DNA of 64,000 nt, from assembly GCA_048013815.1 (NCBI GenBank), contig CM106586.1, positions 6,634,001 through 6,698,000 of the forward strand, in the 5' to 3' direction. Source of the DNA: Setoptus koraiensis. Its lineage: Eukaryota > Arthropoda. Below are positions 1-13,025 of the stretch, in pieces (positions within the stretch are counted from its first letter, which is position 1; each line of letters starts with the position of its first letter). Position numbers and translations under genes: made by a program. The notes beneath the pieces were generated by a model that had not been told where the DNA came from, did no database searches, and saw nothing but the letters and a program-made list of their open reading frames with translations.

Positions 1-1150
1 CGCAACGACATACAACAACCAGCACGACAACCAGCAACAACAAACAAGCTCGCCAGTTGCTGCCTGGTCGAGTCTCAGAGGATCGCCGTCAGCGGGGGCC
101 ATGCCGCAACCGCTGCGAGTGATACCGCGCTGCCGGCAGCTCAACGGGCCGCTCAACGGGCTGCCCGTCGGGCTTGGCCGGCTCGCTGGTGCGGGCCGCT
201 GGCCGGCTAGCGGCCCGTAATTACCCGTATTCACACTTGCGCTATCATTACTATTGACATCCGACCATCATGCCGCTCTGGCCAGTGCTCGTGTGTGGGG
301 CCCCGCTCGTGAGCTGCCTGCCGCCTGCTTTATTGTGACGGGCGGCGTAGTAAAATGCTAGTTAATGTCGGCCAAAAGGTCGTCTAATGCAGTTAGGTCA
401 ACGAGAGGCTCTTGAGGGGCGCTGCCGGCAGCGGCTGCCCTGGGGACCGCTCCGGCCCCATTATTGGCGTTTATTTATTCTTTGCGTGGGCCGCACTGGC
501 CGAGCCAGTCTGTGCCATTCACTCGAGCATTGGCCAGCCTCTTTTTCGGCTCTCAACAGCGAGGCGCCCCCGACCTGGCCCCATGTAACATGGGCCATGT
601 TGCGTCGCATCCAGTGTTTGATAACTTGTGCAATAACTTCATCTCGGCCGCAGAGACTCGGCGATATATGCCGGCCAATGCACAGTGAGCAACGAAGTTA
701 CTCGGCGAATTCGCCACTTGTGATAATAATTATGTTATTACAACAAATTCAATTGCGCGATTGTGTTGAGGCGCGATCATCGCGCATCATTTGACTACAC
801 ACAACACAAACGGGGCCCCACTTTTGTTGCGCGCTAAATCGCTGCCAGTTGAGATTCGCGTCACGCATTCAACACTGATCGGCCAGCCGGATATTGGCCA
901 GATATTGGCCAGATATTACTGGTGCACACATGAACTCTCTGCCATCCATCGCCAATTTTCTGATGAGCGCTGCTGTTATGTTTGTGTTGTCAACTGATAA
1001 TTTTCTGATAGTTTTCTATGATCCATCTATCGCCAGCCAGCCAGCCGGCATTGTTTTAGCATGTCAGTTGCCAGTTGGCCTCTGCAATCCAGTCGGGCCT
1101 AGCTGGGGCCCCGCTGCGGGGTCAGAAGGTCGCCAGACTGGGGCCGGCAG

Positions 1151-1226
1151 CTCAAGTTCAACAATTTCGGCTCAAGTTCAGCATTTCCAGCCCAAGTTCA
1201 ACATTTTCGGCTCAAGTTCAGCTTCT
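1151..1226. repeat. 20-bp tandem repeat, about 3.7 copies
   Basis: Four diverged copies of a 20-bp unit built on CTCAAGTTCA followed by a variable A/T-rich half and CGG or CAG. No coding meaning is apparent. Confidence 0.7.
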
Positions 1227-2124
1227 GTCGGCACTGGCGACGCTCTCGGTGCCCCGTCCGTGCATCCACACTCGCGAATAAGCCCCGAATAACCGCTCGC
1301 TTGGCGTGCCGTGATCGCATCAATCAGTCACTCGCAAAATGCTCGTGTGCCCGCTCAAATCAATGCATTTGGCATGACATTTGCGATATATTTTGTGTGG
1401 GCCCCATTTTGCAGCGCCGCAATCCATCCACGACAGAACAATGTAACCGAGCCCAAATTCAAAGCAGACGGATCCGCGCTGACGTGCCGCTGCAAATTAT
1501 CCGCGCACGTATCTCGTCACGGGCCGGCGACGGTGAGTCCGTGGTCTATTTCGAACAGAAGAAACAATTGAAGAACCGGCCCGACTCGGTTCGCTGCGAA
1601 AAGCCGCCATTTATCAGTGAAAAGCCGCTGTTTTTATCAGGCAAGAGCCGCGACTCATCGGGCGAGAGCCGCGTTTCGTCGGGCGGCGATTCATCAGCGA
1701 CGAGCCGTGATTTATTGGCGAACGGCACGGCAAACTGTGGGCTCGGAGCGGCGGATTTGAGCCGAGCGACGATTGTCGCATTGTCTGGCAGAGCGAAGAT
1801 CATTTGTTTATGCCGGCCGGAGATCATTGAACGATGGCGCTGTCTGGCGGGTCGTTTAATATGTGTCGCTACATATTAAACGGCTCAATTGAACGGTTCA
1901 ATCGTTTTCCGGCCAATGATCACTCGATTTGAACAGCCCTCAATGGCTGGCCGTTTGGGGCCCGTCGCGCGACGCTTTTGTCGCGCTGACAGGGCGCCCG
2001 ATTGCGCTGAATGCGAGCGCCCGATTCCACTTATCCCGTCCGGCGACCGGTGTGCGCCGGGCGTCAGCGGGGCCAATTTCATTACTGGCATTTCATTACT
2101 GGTTCTTTTTGTGCCCACTTTATT

Positions 2125-2219
2125 GGCCGCACAGTCTGCGCAGGCCGCATAGTCCGCGCGGGCCGCATAGTCCGCGCGGGCCGCACAGTCTGCAGAGGCA
2201 TAGTCCGCGCGGGCCGCAG
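2125..2219. repeat. about 19-bp GC-rich tandem repeat
   Basis: Repeats of a unit like GCCGCATAGTCCGCGCGGG, with some copies reading CACAGTCTGC and one shortened. It creates repetitive overlapping open frames that should not be read as proteins. Confidence 0.65.
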
Positions 2220-4192
2220 AGGCCATAGAACGCGCGCGGGGCCCGAGCGGCCGCCGGTCAACGGCCAGCCGGTGCCAGCGGCACTTGACGAGGGGCCAGC
2301 GCAGCCGATTCAGCTGTCTGTCAGCTGAATCAGCTATGTTAATATTTGCTATATTAGCTTTATAATGCAGCAGCAGCGGCAGCGGCAGCTCTATAAGGCA
2401 GCAATATAAAGCAGCTTTACAGGTAGGTTACATAATAGGTGCGCCGGGTGCTTTCAGGTATTTTCAGGTGCATTTACAGGATAGTTATCTGATTGAATGG
2501 CAGCGGAGCGGCAGTTATTCAATTGGATAGCACTCGGCCGGCTGGCAGCCAGTTTGACAGCCGATGGACAAATGAGCCGGGTAAATAATATTGTCGCTTT
2601 GCCCGGCCCGGCGGCCGACAAGTGCAACGCCGCTGACAAGTGGCGCCAAGACAGCTTGCCATTGACAGAAAGTCAGTGTGTGTGTGTGTCAGGCAATGTG
2701 TTTACTTGTGTACTTTGCTGCAGCGCGTCAGTTGACGGGGGGCCCCTATAAATCAATGAATAATAGAGAGATTTGCTGGCGCCGCTGTCTACTTATACAC
2801 ACGAACAAACAAACTGACAGATGACAGCGAGCTGGCGACGTGCAACTATGATCTGCGATATTGATTTAAGTAGCAAATCACGCCTGGCGGCCACACTGAC
2901 GGGCACGAGAAAGGGGCCCGCCAGTTCAAACTTACAAATCAGCAAATCGGCAAATAGAGCAGCCACTTGGCGAGCCGCTCGGCTTGCCAACTGGCGAAAT
3001 AATAATAATGATAATAAACTGTTCGTCGGTGACCTTGTTGCGCTGACCTCGGGCCGGGCTTAATGGGCGCAGGGCGCCGGGCGCCGGGCGACGGACGCGG
3101 GGCGACGCTCTCAATCAAACGCGCCAGCGTTGCCCGGCCCGAGTTAATGATTGAGAATTAGCGAAAAGAACAGCGCCAATCGGGCTGCCAATCAGTCAAT
3201 TATTGTAATTGGCACAGGGGCATTATCATGGCCCGGCTGGCCCGGTTCATTCGCGATCACCGACATCATCGCTGGCGACTAATGACCGGATTATTCATTT
3301 CGTTCGCCCTATCGGGCCTCTGTCGGGCCTCTGTCGGGCCTCTATCAAGCCCCGGTCGGGCCGCTTCGTCGGGCCTCGGTCGGCCGCTTTGTGGGGCCAA
3401 CTAATGAATTGTTCGCGAATCGCGAGTCGCGAGTCGCGACTAGCCCGAGCCGGCCCGCAGATCAGCGATAATCGGTCGAGCGCGACAGCGACAAACAGCC
3501 CGAACGGTTAGCGACTCGCTGATAGCGAGCTAGCGAAGCTCATCGCGCACGCTAATCAATTTCAATGCCAGTGTGTCACTCGCACACTTCCGGTGAGACG
3601 CCATCTCCAGGCGGGCACGGGCGTAACTCCTAATTGCTTATTAATTAGCTATTTAATTAGTTGTCATGTGGCCGTCAGAGGCCGTTATGTTTCCGTTGTG
3701 CCGCTGTCGCTACTACTAGCAGCCTCTACTCGTCCCGTTGATGATGCCGCTTTGGCTGTTGTTACATAATATTATCACATATATAATACAACTTGCAACA
3801 TAATACTACATGTGTTACGTTTAGCGCACATTGGTGGCCGTTGATTTATGAGAGGCCCGCTCGCTCGGACACTTAACCTTGCCACTCTTAACTGGCGCTT
3901 GTGTGTCTTGGGGGGCCCGTAGCGACGAAATCGGTGATTATCTGGCGTGCTTGCGTGCGAGCAACTGTATTATTGTTATCACTGTGCCAGTGTCAGATAG
4001 TAGATCTGTCTCCATTTATTCATGTACCCCCATGTAATTGGTCGTAATCATTGCGCAATGCACCGTTGCCCCTGTCGTGTGTGTGTGTGTGTCGCAATAT
4101 AACGTACAATTGCACGTGCACAATTGCAATTGTACGTGGCACACTCTGTACTCTCATTAGCATAGCGAGCTAATGGGCTCTCCGCAGCGCTC

Positions 4193-4263
4193 GCGAGTCG
4201 CCACCGTCGCTAGGTGCTCCGCGAGTCGCCACCGTCGCTAGGTGCTCCGCGAGTCGCCACCGT
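4193..4263. repeat. 28-bp tandem repeat, about 2.5 copies
   Basis: The unit starting GCGAGTCGCCACCGTCGC recurs at 4193, 4221 and 4249. The first two copies are identical and the third breaks off partway, which suggests a recent duplication. Confidence 0.75.
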
Positions 4264-5866
4264 TGGGCCGAAAGTGCGCGTACCACGCGGATCCCGTCCA
4301 ATCCGATCGAATGTAATGTGTGTGGGCCACGCAAACACATTGTGCCGCCGCCGACAACACTTGTGCCTCTTGTGAGAAGTCTCAGCCCGGTTCGCCGCCG
4401 AGATCGATGGCTCTCTTGCCACTGTTGTAATTCACCGGCAGCTCGCCGGCTGGCGGCGAGCGAGCGAGCGAGCGCCGGGGGCCCGCACTAAATTCAGCGA
4501 CCCACTAGATAGTGATTGATGTGATCGAAAGAGACACACTCTCACTTTGTGCCACCGTTTGCCAGTCGGCGCTGCTGTTGTTGTCGTTGTTAGCGTTGTT
4601 GCTGTTGATGGTGTTATGACGCGTGAGTCGCAACCCACATTACGTAATGCACAGCCATTGTGGCCCTAGGTATAATTTCTGGGCACCGGGCCGCTCCTCG
4701 CCCGACGCCAGCAGCGACCCCCGCCAACGGCGACCCCCGCCACCAGCGACCAAGACCAAGCATTAATAAACGGGCGAGTGCGGTCAGGAGAGCTCGCCAA
4801 GTGAGATGTCTCCTCTTTTGGTGGATGAACCACACTGTTGGCGACTGCACTGTTGGTGCATAGCGATGCGATCAATCCGCGCTGATTGGTGCGCTGGCTG
4901 GCTGGCTGGCTGGCTGGTGCGAGCTCGGGGCCGAGTCGGTGGTGCTGAGGCCCCGCGCAACTCACGGCCCGGGTGGCACGGGTGGCACGGGCGGTCCGGG
5001 CGGCACGGCCCGAAGCTCGAAGCCCGAGCGAGTATCAGATCATTGTGCGACACACAGCCAGTGAGGCACATCAAATCAGTGAGGCGACTTGTGGCCGCGC
5101 GCTGTGATAGACTCGTGCCAAACGGGCACCTAAGAGGCCCCATCAGCGGAGGCAGCAGCATCAAATTGATTCTAGTTGAAGCGCCCATTATCGGACCAAG
5201 CGCATCGAAGCGCCACTTTGGGGCCAATGTTAAAATTAACACAGGCACCACTGGATGATAACCGGTGGCGGGCCACTTGAATTTTGAGAGGGGCCAGCTC
5301 GTCGGGCTCGGCCCCGCGATAATCAACGCTCAATCATAATACATGTAATGTATGAGGCAATCACAGCAGCACCCACACCTGATCTATCCGCTGACCATCG
5401 TTACCAGTGTGCGGGTCTTTTTATTTTTCGTCCATCGGAGGGGTCCTTTCCCAAACATATACCTCACATATACCTCACAAATACCTCACGTATGCCACAT
5501 ATACGATATACAACTTGTATAATCCAAGTAAAAGCTGACTCGCAAATTGTTTTGCGCCTATTTTTCTTGTCTCACACCCACACTGTATATATGTTTATGG
5601 TCAACCACTACCGGATGGATGGACTTGGTGTCGACTGGACCGACCACGGACTCGACGGCACCATCGTTTATCGGCGACGTGTCCGTTCGAATTAAATCAA
5701 ATTTTGCGCCATTTCAAACAACACCCACCGCTGTTTACCACTACATAATACATTTTACAATGCGCGCCACTGTGTGCAATTTTCGTCATCGCCTCGCCAA
5801 CTCTAGTCCTATCAACTGTCACCAATCGTTTGGGGGCACTGCGTCAGCCGCATCACCTGAAACATC

Positions 5867-5923
5867 ACCAACAACAACAACAACAACAGCAGCAGCAGCA
5901 ACAACAACGACAACAACAACAAT
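5867..5923. repeat. CAA/CAG microsatellite
   Basis: A run of CAA, CAG and occasional CGA triplets. The same triplet class makes polyglutamine tracts in genuine genes of this window, but here the surrounding frame carries no recognisable protein. Confidence 0.7.
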
Positions 5924-8617
5924 AGCCACAGGGGCAACGATGCGACAGCCTGGGCCGAGGTCAGCCGAGTTTTCAATTGGTGCGTGATCTGAGCGCCACC
6001 AAGCTTCTCAGACACTTTGTGTCCGGACCCCAATCACTGACTGCAGTGCCGTGTTGAAATTTCACCGTTACAAAGTTCACCAACTGCCACCCACTCACTA
6101 CACGTGGCATGGTCAACTGGACACGAGCTCCACCGAACATGGATGCCGGGCCCCAACTAATCAATCAGTCGGGCTCGCACCGGACGTGCCGCCGCTGCCA
6201 TCCGATCGCTAGCATACTAATGCATCTCATATAACTACTCTCTATATCTGTCGCTCTCAAGCCGACCACGTACAAGCAATAATTTGGTGAACATAAATTG
6301 TTACGTCATGTATCAAATCACATATACATATATACATATATATATATATACATTAAGTGCACATTATGTAAACGCACACAAATTTGTCATAACCTTTATG
6401 TGTGATGCGAATAAACTTAGCTCATTGCAGCAAATCGTCACTTGTGAATGGCTCGCCTTGCCGGATCCCTGTCCGCTACTACCTGTGCATAATGTTTATC
6501 GGCCGGTCAACTTCGGGTGTCGCCCACACAGGCCCCAAAGACGCATAGACGCATAGACGCATAGATGATGCGAACAAATTTGTCATGTATCCGCATACGA
6601 TCTCATGCGGCCTCTCGCAAGGTTCAGCTCAATTGAGCGCGAATCAGGGCCGAGTTCGGTGGTGCCAAACTAACATTCGGGGCCCATACGGGACCGAATC
6701 GGGCTACGACGGGATGCCGTCAACAGATGCGCACGACATCTGATGGCGCCTTGATGAATTTGGGCTCGAGAATTTAAATTCTGTCGGCAGCAGTTATAAA
6801 TAGATTAATAACATTCGGGGGGCGGGGGGGCCTCATTTGAATGCGATCCCAACCAAGACACAACATGCCGCTGCGCTAAATGTGATCCAAAGCCGAGCGG
6901 AACACTCCAAGTGTATAATTTACTTTTTGTCCCTTTCTTCGCTGCTTTTGTTGCATTGTTTGCATGCACTGCCCAGTTGGCCGGCCCAACAATGTCAAAA
7001 ACCAACGAGGGACACCTATGACGCTCCAATTGCTTCCATTTCAGTGTCGTTGTGCGGGGCGAATTGTTTTTAATTGCTGCATCTTTTCTCTGGCTGCCAT
7101 TGGATAGTTTGCTGCTGCTTTTGTTTTTTGTATTGTCGCAATGGTTGCGTCACAAAACAAACCGGCGACAACAGATGACAAACAAAAGGAAAAAATTATG
7201 CGGTGGCCCTAAGCATGACTTGTGTGTCACTGGATCGTTGAAACAATCTTCTTTTGTGCGCGACAATTTATTCGGGCCAACTCTCTAATCACAACCACCA
7301 CCGACAACAAATGCAACCACTACCAACAACAACCAGCAACAACAAATGACAACCACCGCAACAATGACTGCTGTTATTGTTGCGGTTGTTGTTGTTGTTG
7401 TTATACTTCAATTAGGCAGCTACTCGTAAACGTACACCAACCAGCATGAACAACATTCACGAATTAACGGCTCAGAAATTCTCGGAATGTGGTCCCATAT
7501 TGTTGCTGTGTGCTTGCAAACCAAGACTAGCCCGCAACTGGATAAATTACAAATCGTTTGCCAGTTGCGAATCGCCCCTACAATCGCTCATTCACGTTCA
7601 CAACATGTATACACGTTCTTTGTTTAGATTGCAATGCTCACTTTGCACCAGTAGCCCGTCAAGCCCTCAGATGCCGAATAGACTACACGTGACCATATGT
7701 TGGTTTGTTTGTTGCTGGCAAGTTGATGGCATAATTATTAGGTTAATGAGCTTGCCACACGGGGCGAGGGGCGCGCCTAGAGCGTCTGGGCATGTTGACA
7801 GCTTGATTCGTCGTGCTAATTGTTTTGAAATGGTCAGCGAAATAATGACTCGCAGCACGAGGCACGTGATTTGGGCACCATCTCATTGTGGTTGCTGCAA
7901 TAATTGTGCTCGTGCAAACAATGTAAACACTTGTTATTATGTCGCGAGTGACCGCAAGACAATTGTCGCTTGGCACATCATTAAACAACTTGTCGCTCCG
8001 AAAAGTTGTTTTGGGATCTGTGCCGGTGACGGCTGAATTAGGGTCCGCTCTATCTAATGGGTCGCATTGTCAAATTGTCACATTGTCACTCGCTGATGGT
8101 GACGTGCGGCCACGATTGGATGGCGAGATTAGATTGCTGGCCAAGATCGTCTGTTTGCAGCCAAATTGTAGCCAAACAAACAGTCGCATGCTGAAGTGAG
8201 CTGAGTAAAAGCAGCAAATGTAAAAGTTAAAGTTGAGCAATCAGTTATATCTGTGACTTCATGTCGACAAATTAATAATGAATATTAACCATTATTTATA
8301 ATCATGTTGCCAACAGTCAGACACTCAATCGTTTTTTGTGTTTCGTCTAGGCGCCAACAGCAACAATGTCGACAGATGACAGATAAGACAACAACAGGGA
8401 TTGTGCAAAATCGTCATACGGTATCTGCGCTTTCCTAGTGCCGTCTAATACGTTGTATCTATTTATGTTGTTATTATGTTGTGATTATTAGCCAGTAAAA
8501 TATAAATCACTTATCATTGGCAATATAGTCAGACATATATGGTTAGACCATTGAAGCAATCACTGTTCAGCGACTCTGGTAGCAGACGGATATTGCACAA
8601 TTCGTAGCCCGGTCAGC

Positions 8618-11613
8618 ATGATGAGCAAGCCGACGAAGACGAACAAAGGCATCGGTGGCAATGTTCAAACAATGATCGGCCATATGCCTAAATTTAATTA
8701 TATCACAGTGGCTTTTGGTTTGATTATTAGCCTGCTGCAGCTATCGGCACCACCGCTAATTTTTTGCCACAGAAGCAAGCCAGAACCGGTCAATAAAAGC
8801 AGCGATAAAGTTATATATTATGATAGAATATTTCAGGATAAGCTAAGCAGCAAACCGACAACAAGCGCCAACAGATTCGATTATGTATCTCCGACAATCT
8901 CGGAATCGGTCTCTGAGGTGAGCAAGTCAGTTGCGAACTCCAATTTTATGGAGCCATTGCTCGAATCGTCCCTTTATCCTAGGTGAGTAGCCGGGGCTTA
9001 AATAACCGACGATATGATCGAATTCAATATTATTATCCGCTTTATTAGCCGATAGTTTAGCCTCTAATTGAAACACTTGTTAATGACACGGGAAACATTT
9101 TCAGACCGACGGAAACGAGGAGCGTGTCGTCACTGAATGGCGTGTACGATTTTTGTTTGACCGAACAAAAATCCGCTATGCAAACTGATTGGCATACAAG
9201 GGCTCTAAGGGATGCTTGTTCCAAAGAGGATCTCTTTAGGATGCCCGTTCCTTCGGCCTACAATGACATAACACCCTTGAAACGAGTTAGAGATCACATT
9301 GGTTGGGTGTGGTACGAAAGGGATATCGTCTGTCCACAGACTGGACGCTCGTCACCGGAAACAGAAAATTCATTTGACAACAGTGGCGGTAATAGTGTGC
9401 ATTTGTTAAGATTTGACAGTGTTAATTATGAAACAATTGTATGGTTGAATGGCATTAAGCTGGGCACACACATAGGCGGTCATTTGCCATTTAGCTTCAG
9501 ATTGACCAATAGGGACCTTTGCGATACACTCAAGCAGGACAATGGCAAAAGGAAAACAAACAGACTGACTATTGCCGTCAACAACAATCTCACCGCAAAC
9601 ACCATACCCAGCGGCCAATTGAAACAGATCAAGCTGTCCAATGGTAAATTGGTGAACCGTTTCCGGCCTGACTTTGATTTTTTCAATTATGCTGGCATAT
9701 TGCGTGATGTCAGATTGTACACTGTGCCTGATATGTTTATTAGCGACATAACGACTTATGTCAAAAATGTTATCTATGTTGAGCAGGATAAAAAAGAGGA
9801 AGAGGGAGATTTTGGGAAGTTGTTCGGCACCGCAAACAGGTCCACATCGAGTCGCACCTCTGTTGACATCCCCGTCAGAGCAATTGTTGGCTACAAACTA
9901 AAAGTTGATGTGCCAGATAGAGTTTTATCGTGGATGAAGTCGGTATCTGACAGTGCTGGCACTCGTGATATAGACAGAACGAATAATTTTTCTATTATTG
10001 TCAGCCTGAGAGATGATAGAAGCGAAGTGGTGGCCAGAACTGTGAAAACTTTCAACATTTCTCATGTCATGAACTCGCAAAATGAATTGCCCCGATACAA
10101 TAGGAGATACTTTGAGTTGGAGGGCGACATAGAAATCAACAGACCCAAATTGTGGCTACCCTACCAGCTAGCTAATCAGATGAACTCAGTGAAGGCAACA
10201 AGCACAAGTCATTGTGACACAACTTGCACTACGAATGAATCTAACGAACAAGAACAATCTGACAGTGACAGATTAAATTATCGCGCTCATCTCTATGATA
10301 TAGAGTTCATTATTAAATTAAGTGATAATCATACAAATCATGCAACAAGAGACATGTACAATCTGAAGATTGGTATAAAAACAGTTGAACTTTCAACAGA
10401 GAATGGTCCTTTTGTAATCAACAAGCGTCCACTCTATCTGAAAGGATTCGGTAAGCACGAGGAACAATTGGTAAGTCGTCGGGTTCTTTACAACAAGACG
10501 TGTATCAATTGATTGGTGTAACAAAAATAATAATATTCTTACATTTCACCTTTCAGTTTCGTGGTCGCTCAATGGATCTGGCGTCGCTCATGAAGGATAT
10601 TTATTTGATCAAATGGACGGGAGCCAACGTAATTAGAACGTCACATTATCCATACTCCGAAGAGTTCCTTGATGAAATGGACGCTCATGGTCTGATGGTT
10701 ATCGACGAATGTCCGGCTGTAGGTGAGTAAACTGAATTATACACTGTAATAAAACACTTTTTAGCAGCATACTCTTGAAAGATTATATCTATCGAATCAC
10801 TGCAACTAAATGTTTTTCCTTCTATTATTGCAGGATTGAACTACTTTGATGACAAAAAACTTAGTCTCCATCAAAATATCATGACAGAACTTATTCAGCG
10901 AGATAAAAACCGTGCCTCTGTTATCATGTGGTCGCTGGCCAATGAACCAAGATCTGATATGAAAGAATCTAACAAATATTTCAAGAATTTAGTTGACTAT
11001 GTAAATAAAGTGCAATCGCCAATTAAACTGCCGCTGACTGGCGCAATAGCACAAGAATACAATACTGACCATCTTGGTCAATATCTGGATGTCCTCATGA
11101 TCAACAGGTACTACGGTTGGTACGAAGACGTGGGCCACACAGATCAAATCTACGATAAATTGACAGGTGATCTACACAATTGGATAAAGAAATTCCAGAG
11201 GCCTGTAATGATTAGCGAGTATGGAGCTGATTGTGTGAGTGGCCTGCATAAATTGCCAGATATAATCTTTTCCGAAGAATTCCAAACTGAGCTCATGAAG
11301 GAGAACTTTCGTGCGTTTGACTTCTTCCGGAATATAAACGACACCAGATTGGGAAATTATTTCATCGGGGAAATGATTTGGAATTTCGCTGATTTCCAAA
11401 CACACCAAGCCCTTAACAGAGTTGGTGGAAATAAAAAAGTAAGTGTGATTTATTTTAACATGGTCAACTGAGATTATAATTTGACTCCAAGTTATATTTA
11501 AAAAATGTTTACTTATGTTTTATTACAATCTGCAGGGAGTATTCACCCAGGATAGACAACCAAAGATGGCAGCCCACCTGATAAGATCTCGCTATCTTCT
11601 TCTAGACAAATGA
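8618..11613 (+). CDS. GUSB: Beta-glucuronidase, five exons
   Basis: A glycoside hydrolase family 2 enzyme that removes terminal beta-D-glucuronic acid from glycosaminoglycan fragments and glucuronides, usually in the lysosome. Exons read as 8618-8982, 9105-10470, 10557-10722, 10834-11438 and 11536-11613; all phases join to give about 859 residues. The junction of exons 1 and 2 creates the LYPR...SETR start typical of the mature enzyme. A hydrophobic signal or anchor segment lies near residues 28-50. The family's RTSHYPYSEE and VIDECP motifs are present. The acid/base glutamate is in ANEP (about residue 670) and the nucleophile glutamate in SEYGAD (about residue 761). The protein is longer than typical animal enzymes of about 650 residues because of an extended N-terminus and Ser/Thr/Glu-rich insertions before the catalytic barrel. 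Its 3' end converges on the Mad3-like gene. Confidence 0.93.
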
Positions 11614-11665
11614 TAGATGATTAGGATGATGGTCGAAAGATGAGCGTGAGACTGAGATTTAGGAC

Positions 11666-11671
11666 TTTATT
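11666..11671 (-). terminator. Poly(A) signal of the Mad3-like gene
   Basis: AATAAA on the minus strand, about 135 bases past the Mad3-like stop codon. It nearly touches the plus-strand signal of the beta-glucuronidase gene. Confidence 0.55.
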
Positions 11672-11676
11672 ATAAC

Positions 11677-11682
11677 ATTAAA
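11677..11682 (+). terminator. Poly(A) signal of GUSB
   Basis: ATTAAA variant about 64 bases after the GUSB stop. With the opposing signal just upstream, the two convergent transcripts should overlap slightly at their 3' ends. Confidence 0.5.
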
Positions 11683-11803
11683 TTGTTGGGCCTATTTAAT
11701 GTAGAAGGATTCAACTTTGATACTGTACATTTACCAATTGTCGCGTCAGCCGTGCAATCAGTTGAGATGAGTGGTATTAGATGGGGTAGGTCATTGGTCA
11801 GGC

Positions 11804-13025
11804 TTATTTTTTATCACAGTCGTCTTCAAAAATGGCAAAAGTTGGTTTGGGCTTCGGTGCAGTGGTAGTAGGTCTTGAGCGTGACCTCATGGGTCGTCTT
11901 GACAATCCTGAACTAGCTTCAGTTATCTTGTCTGATACTATCTCATTTTCTCGGCCCACTTTACCAACACTTGATACACGTTGCGAAGTGGGTATGGGTT
12001 TTGGTAAAATAGTCTTCAGAGGCCCCACAGTATCTTCATTCTCGTCTGCAAAGACATCGAGTGGGACCTGTTTCTCTCCGGGTTTTCTGTCGGTGAGTTT
12101 CGGCTTACTTTTAACAGCTACTTTGATGCCATTAACAATCTTGGTCTGACTTTTAAGACCACCAACATTCGCCTGGTCTACAGCAGATCCTGTTCTATTG
12201 ATAGATACTTTGGCCTGATCATTCTTAAGTTTAGTCATTTTCAAGCTTTGTAGGGCCTTCCTTATGCCAGCCTGCTCCATAATGGTATTGGCATTGGGGC
12301 CGGTATTATCGTTGGTATTCTGTTCGAATTGTTCACTCTCGCCATTCATAATAGCTTTGAACAGACGATACTGAAGTTGATCGCGGGCTTGCTCTAAACT
12401 GTCTATTGGCGATGCCCTGTTCTTTATTCCTGTTTCGATTATCTCATTAGCCTTCTTGACGTTGAGTCTGATATCGTATTGCCAGGACCAGCGTAAATAG
12501 AATGACGCTATGAGGGAGGAGATTGAGTTAGCATACATAAAGCTAAATATTTCTAGGGGTTCGCTGCAGAAGCGTTTGAATTTCATGAAAATATTGAACA
12601 ATCGTTCGTCCTGTTTAAACTCTTGGACATCGTGAAATTGTTCAATACAAGTCTCCACAGCCTCTGCTATGATTGAATTGTCGCCACCCTCAGGACAATT
12701 TTGTTCTAGCCAATCAATATAATCGTGCCACAGGGTGAGCTTATCGCTCTGCGTTATGTCTGCCTGGTCTAACTGGGCTTTGAATTGACTATATATTACA
12801 GAACAAGGTAAGAAAACAACATGTATGTATGGATAAGTATGTGGAGTAATGTTAGGGTTGCTCAATTGACTGTCACTACACTTACCTCTCGCGTTCTTTC
12901 AATCTGTTCTCTCTTTCTTTGTGGTTGTCGGTGAGTTTCAGTGCCTCAAACAAATCGTCAATCTTTCTTCCCTGAGTCAGTGGTTGTATGTTCTCCTTGC
13001 AGTGATCCCAATCTAGATAAGCCAT
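11804..13025 (-). CDS. Mad3/BubR1-like spindle checkpoint protein without kinase domain
   Basis: Two exons, 12886-13025 and 11804-12788, join in phase to 374 residues. The first exon starts with the Mad3/BubR1 signature: a KEN box at residues 10-12 followed by IQPLTQGR. The second encodes the Mad3/Bub1 homology region 1 TPR-like domain (about residues 48-180, with LWHDYIDWLEQN and NEIIETGI). The C-terminal 180 residues are basic and probably disordered. The last residues carry FAIFED (364-369), which fits the ABBA motif that binds Cdc20, and LDVFADENE lies further upstream. In this family such proteins join the mitotic checkpoint complex and block APC/C-Cdc20. No kinase domain follows before the stop, so this is a Mad3-type product. 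I do not see a clear Bub3-binding GLEBS motif. Confidence 0.85.

Larger units (their letters stand above)
1..8617. other. GC-rich region without a recognisable gene
   Basis: I find no credible gene in these 8.6 kb. Open frames of up to 196 codons occur on both strands, but they overlap one another, are rich in Arg/Ala/Pro/Gly or Cys as expected from GC-rich noise, and show no domain or plausible splice pattern. The DNA is rich in GGGCCC and GGCCCG words and holds short tandem repeats, listed separately. It resembles the long intron around 26-28 kb and the DNA beyond 61 kb, and contrasts with the AT-richer gene block that begins at about 8.2 kb. It could be intergenic or an intron of a gene lying outside the window. 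Confidence 0.6.

Noticed and set aside
4102-4137. Inverted repeat ACGTACAATTGC ... GCAATTGTACGT
   Set aside because: Twelve-base arms made of self-complementary words next to a GT run; too weak to claim a function.
4784-5326. 180-codon minus-strand frame and 150-codon plus-strand frame in the left region
   Set aside because: Overlapping frames of GC-rich sequence, no domain, low-complexity Arg/Ala/Pro/Ser content and no splice context.
7446-8036. 196-codon plus-strand frame just before GUSB
   Set aside because: Cys- and Ser-rich without any recognisable motif or repeat, and antisense frames of similar quality exist. Treated as chance.
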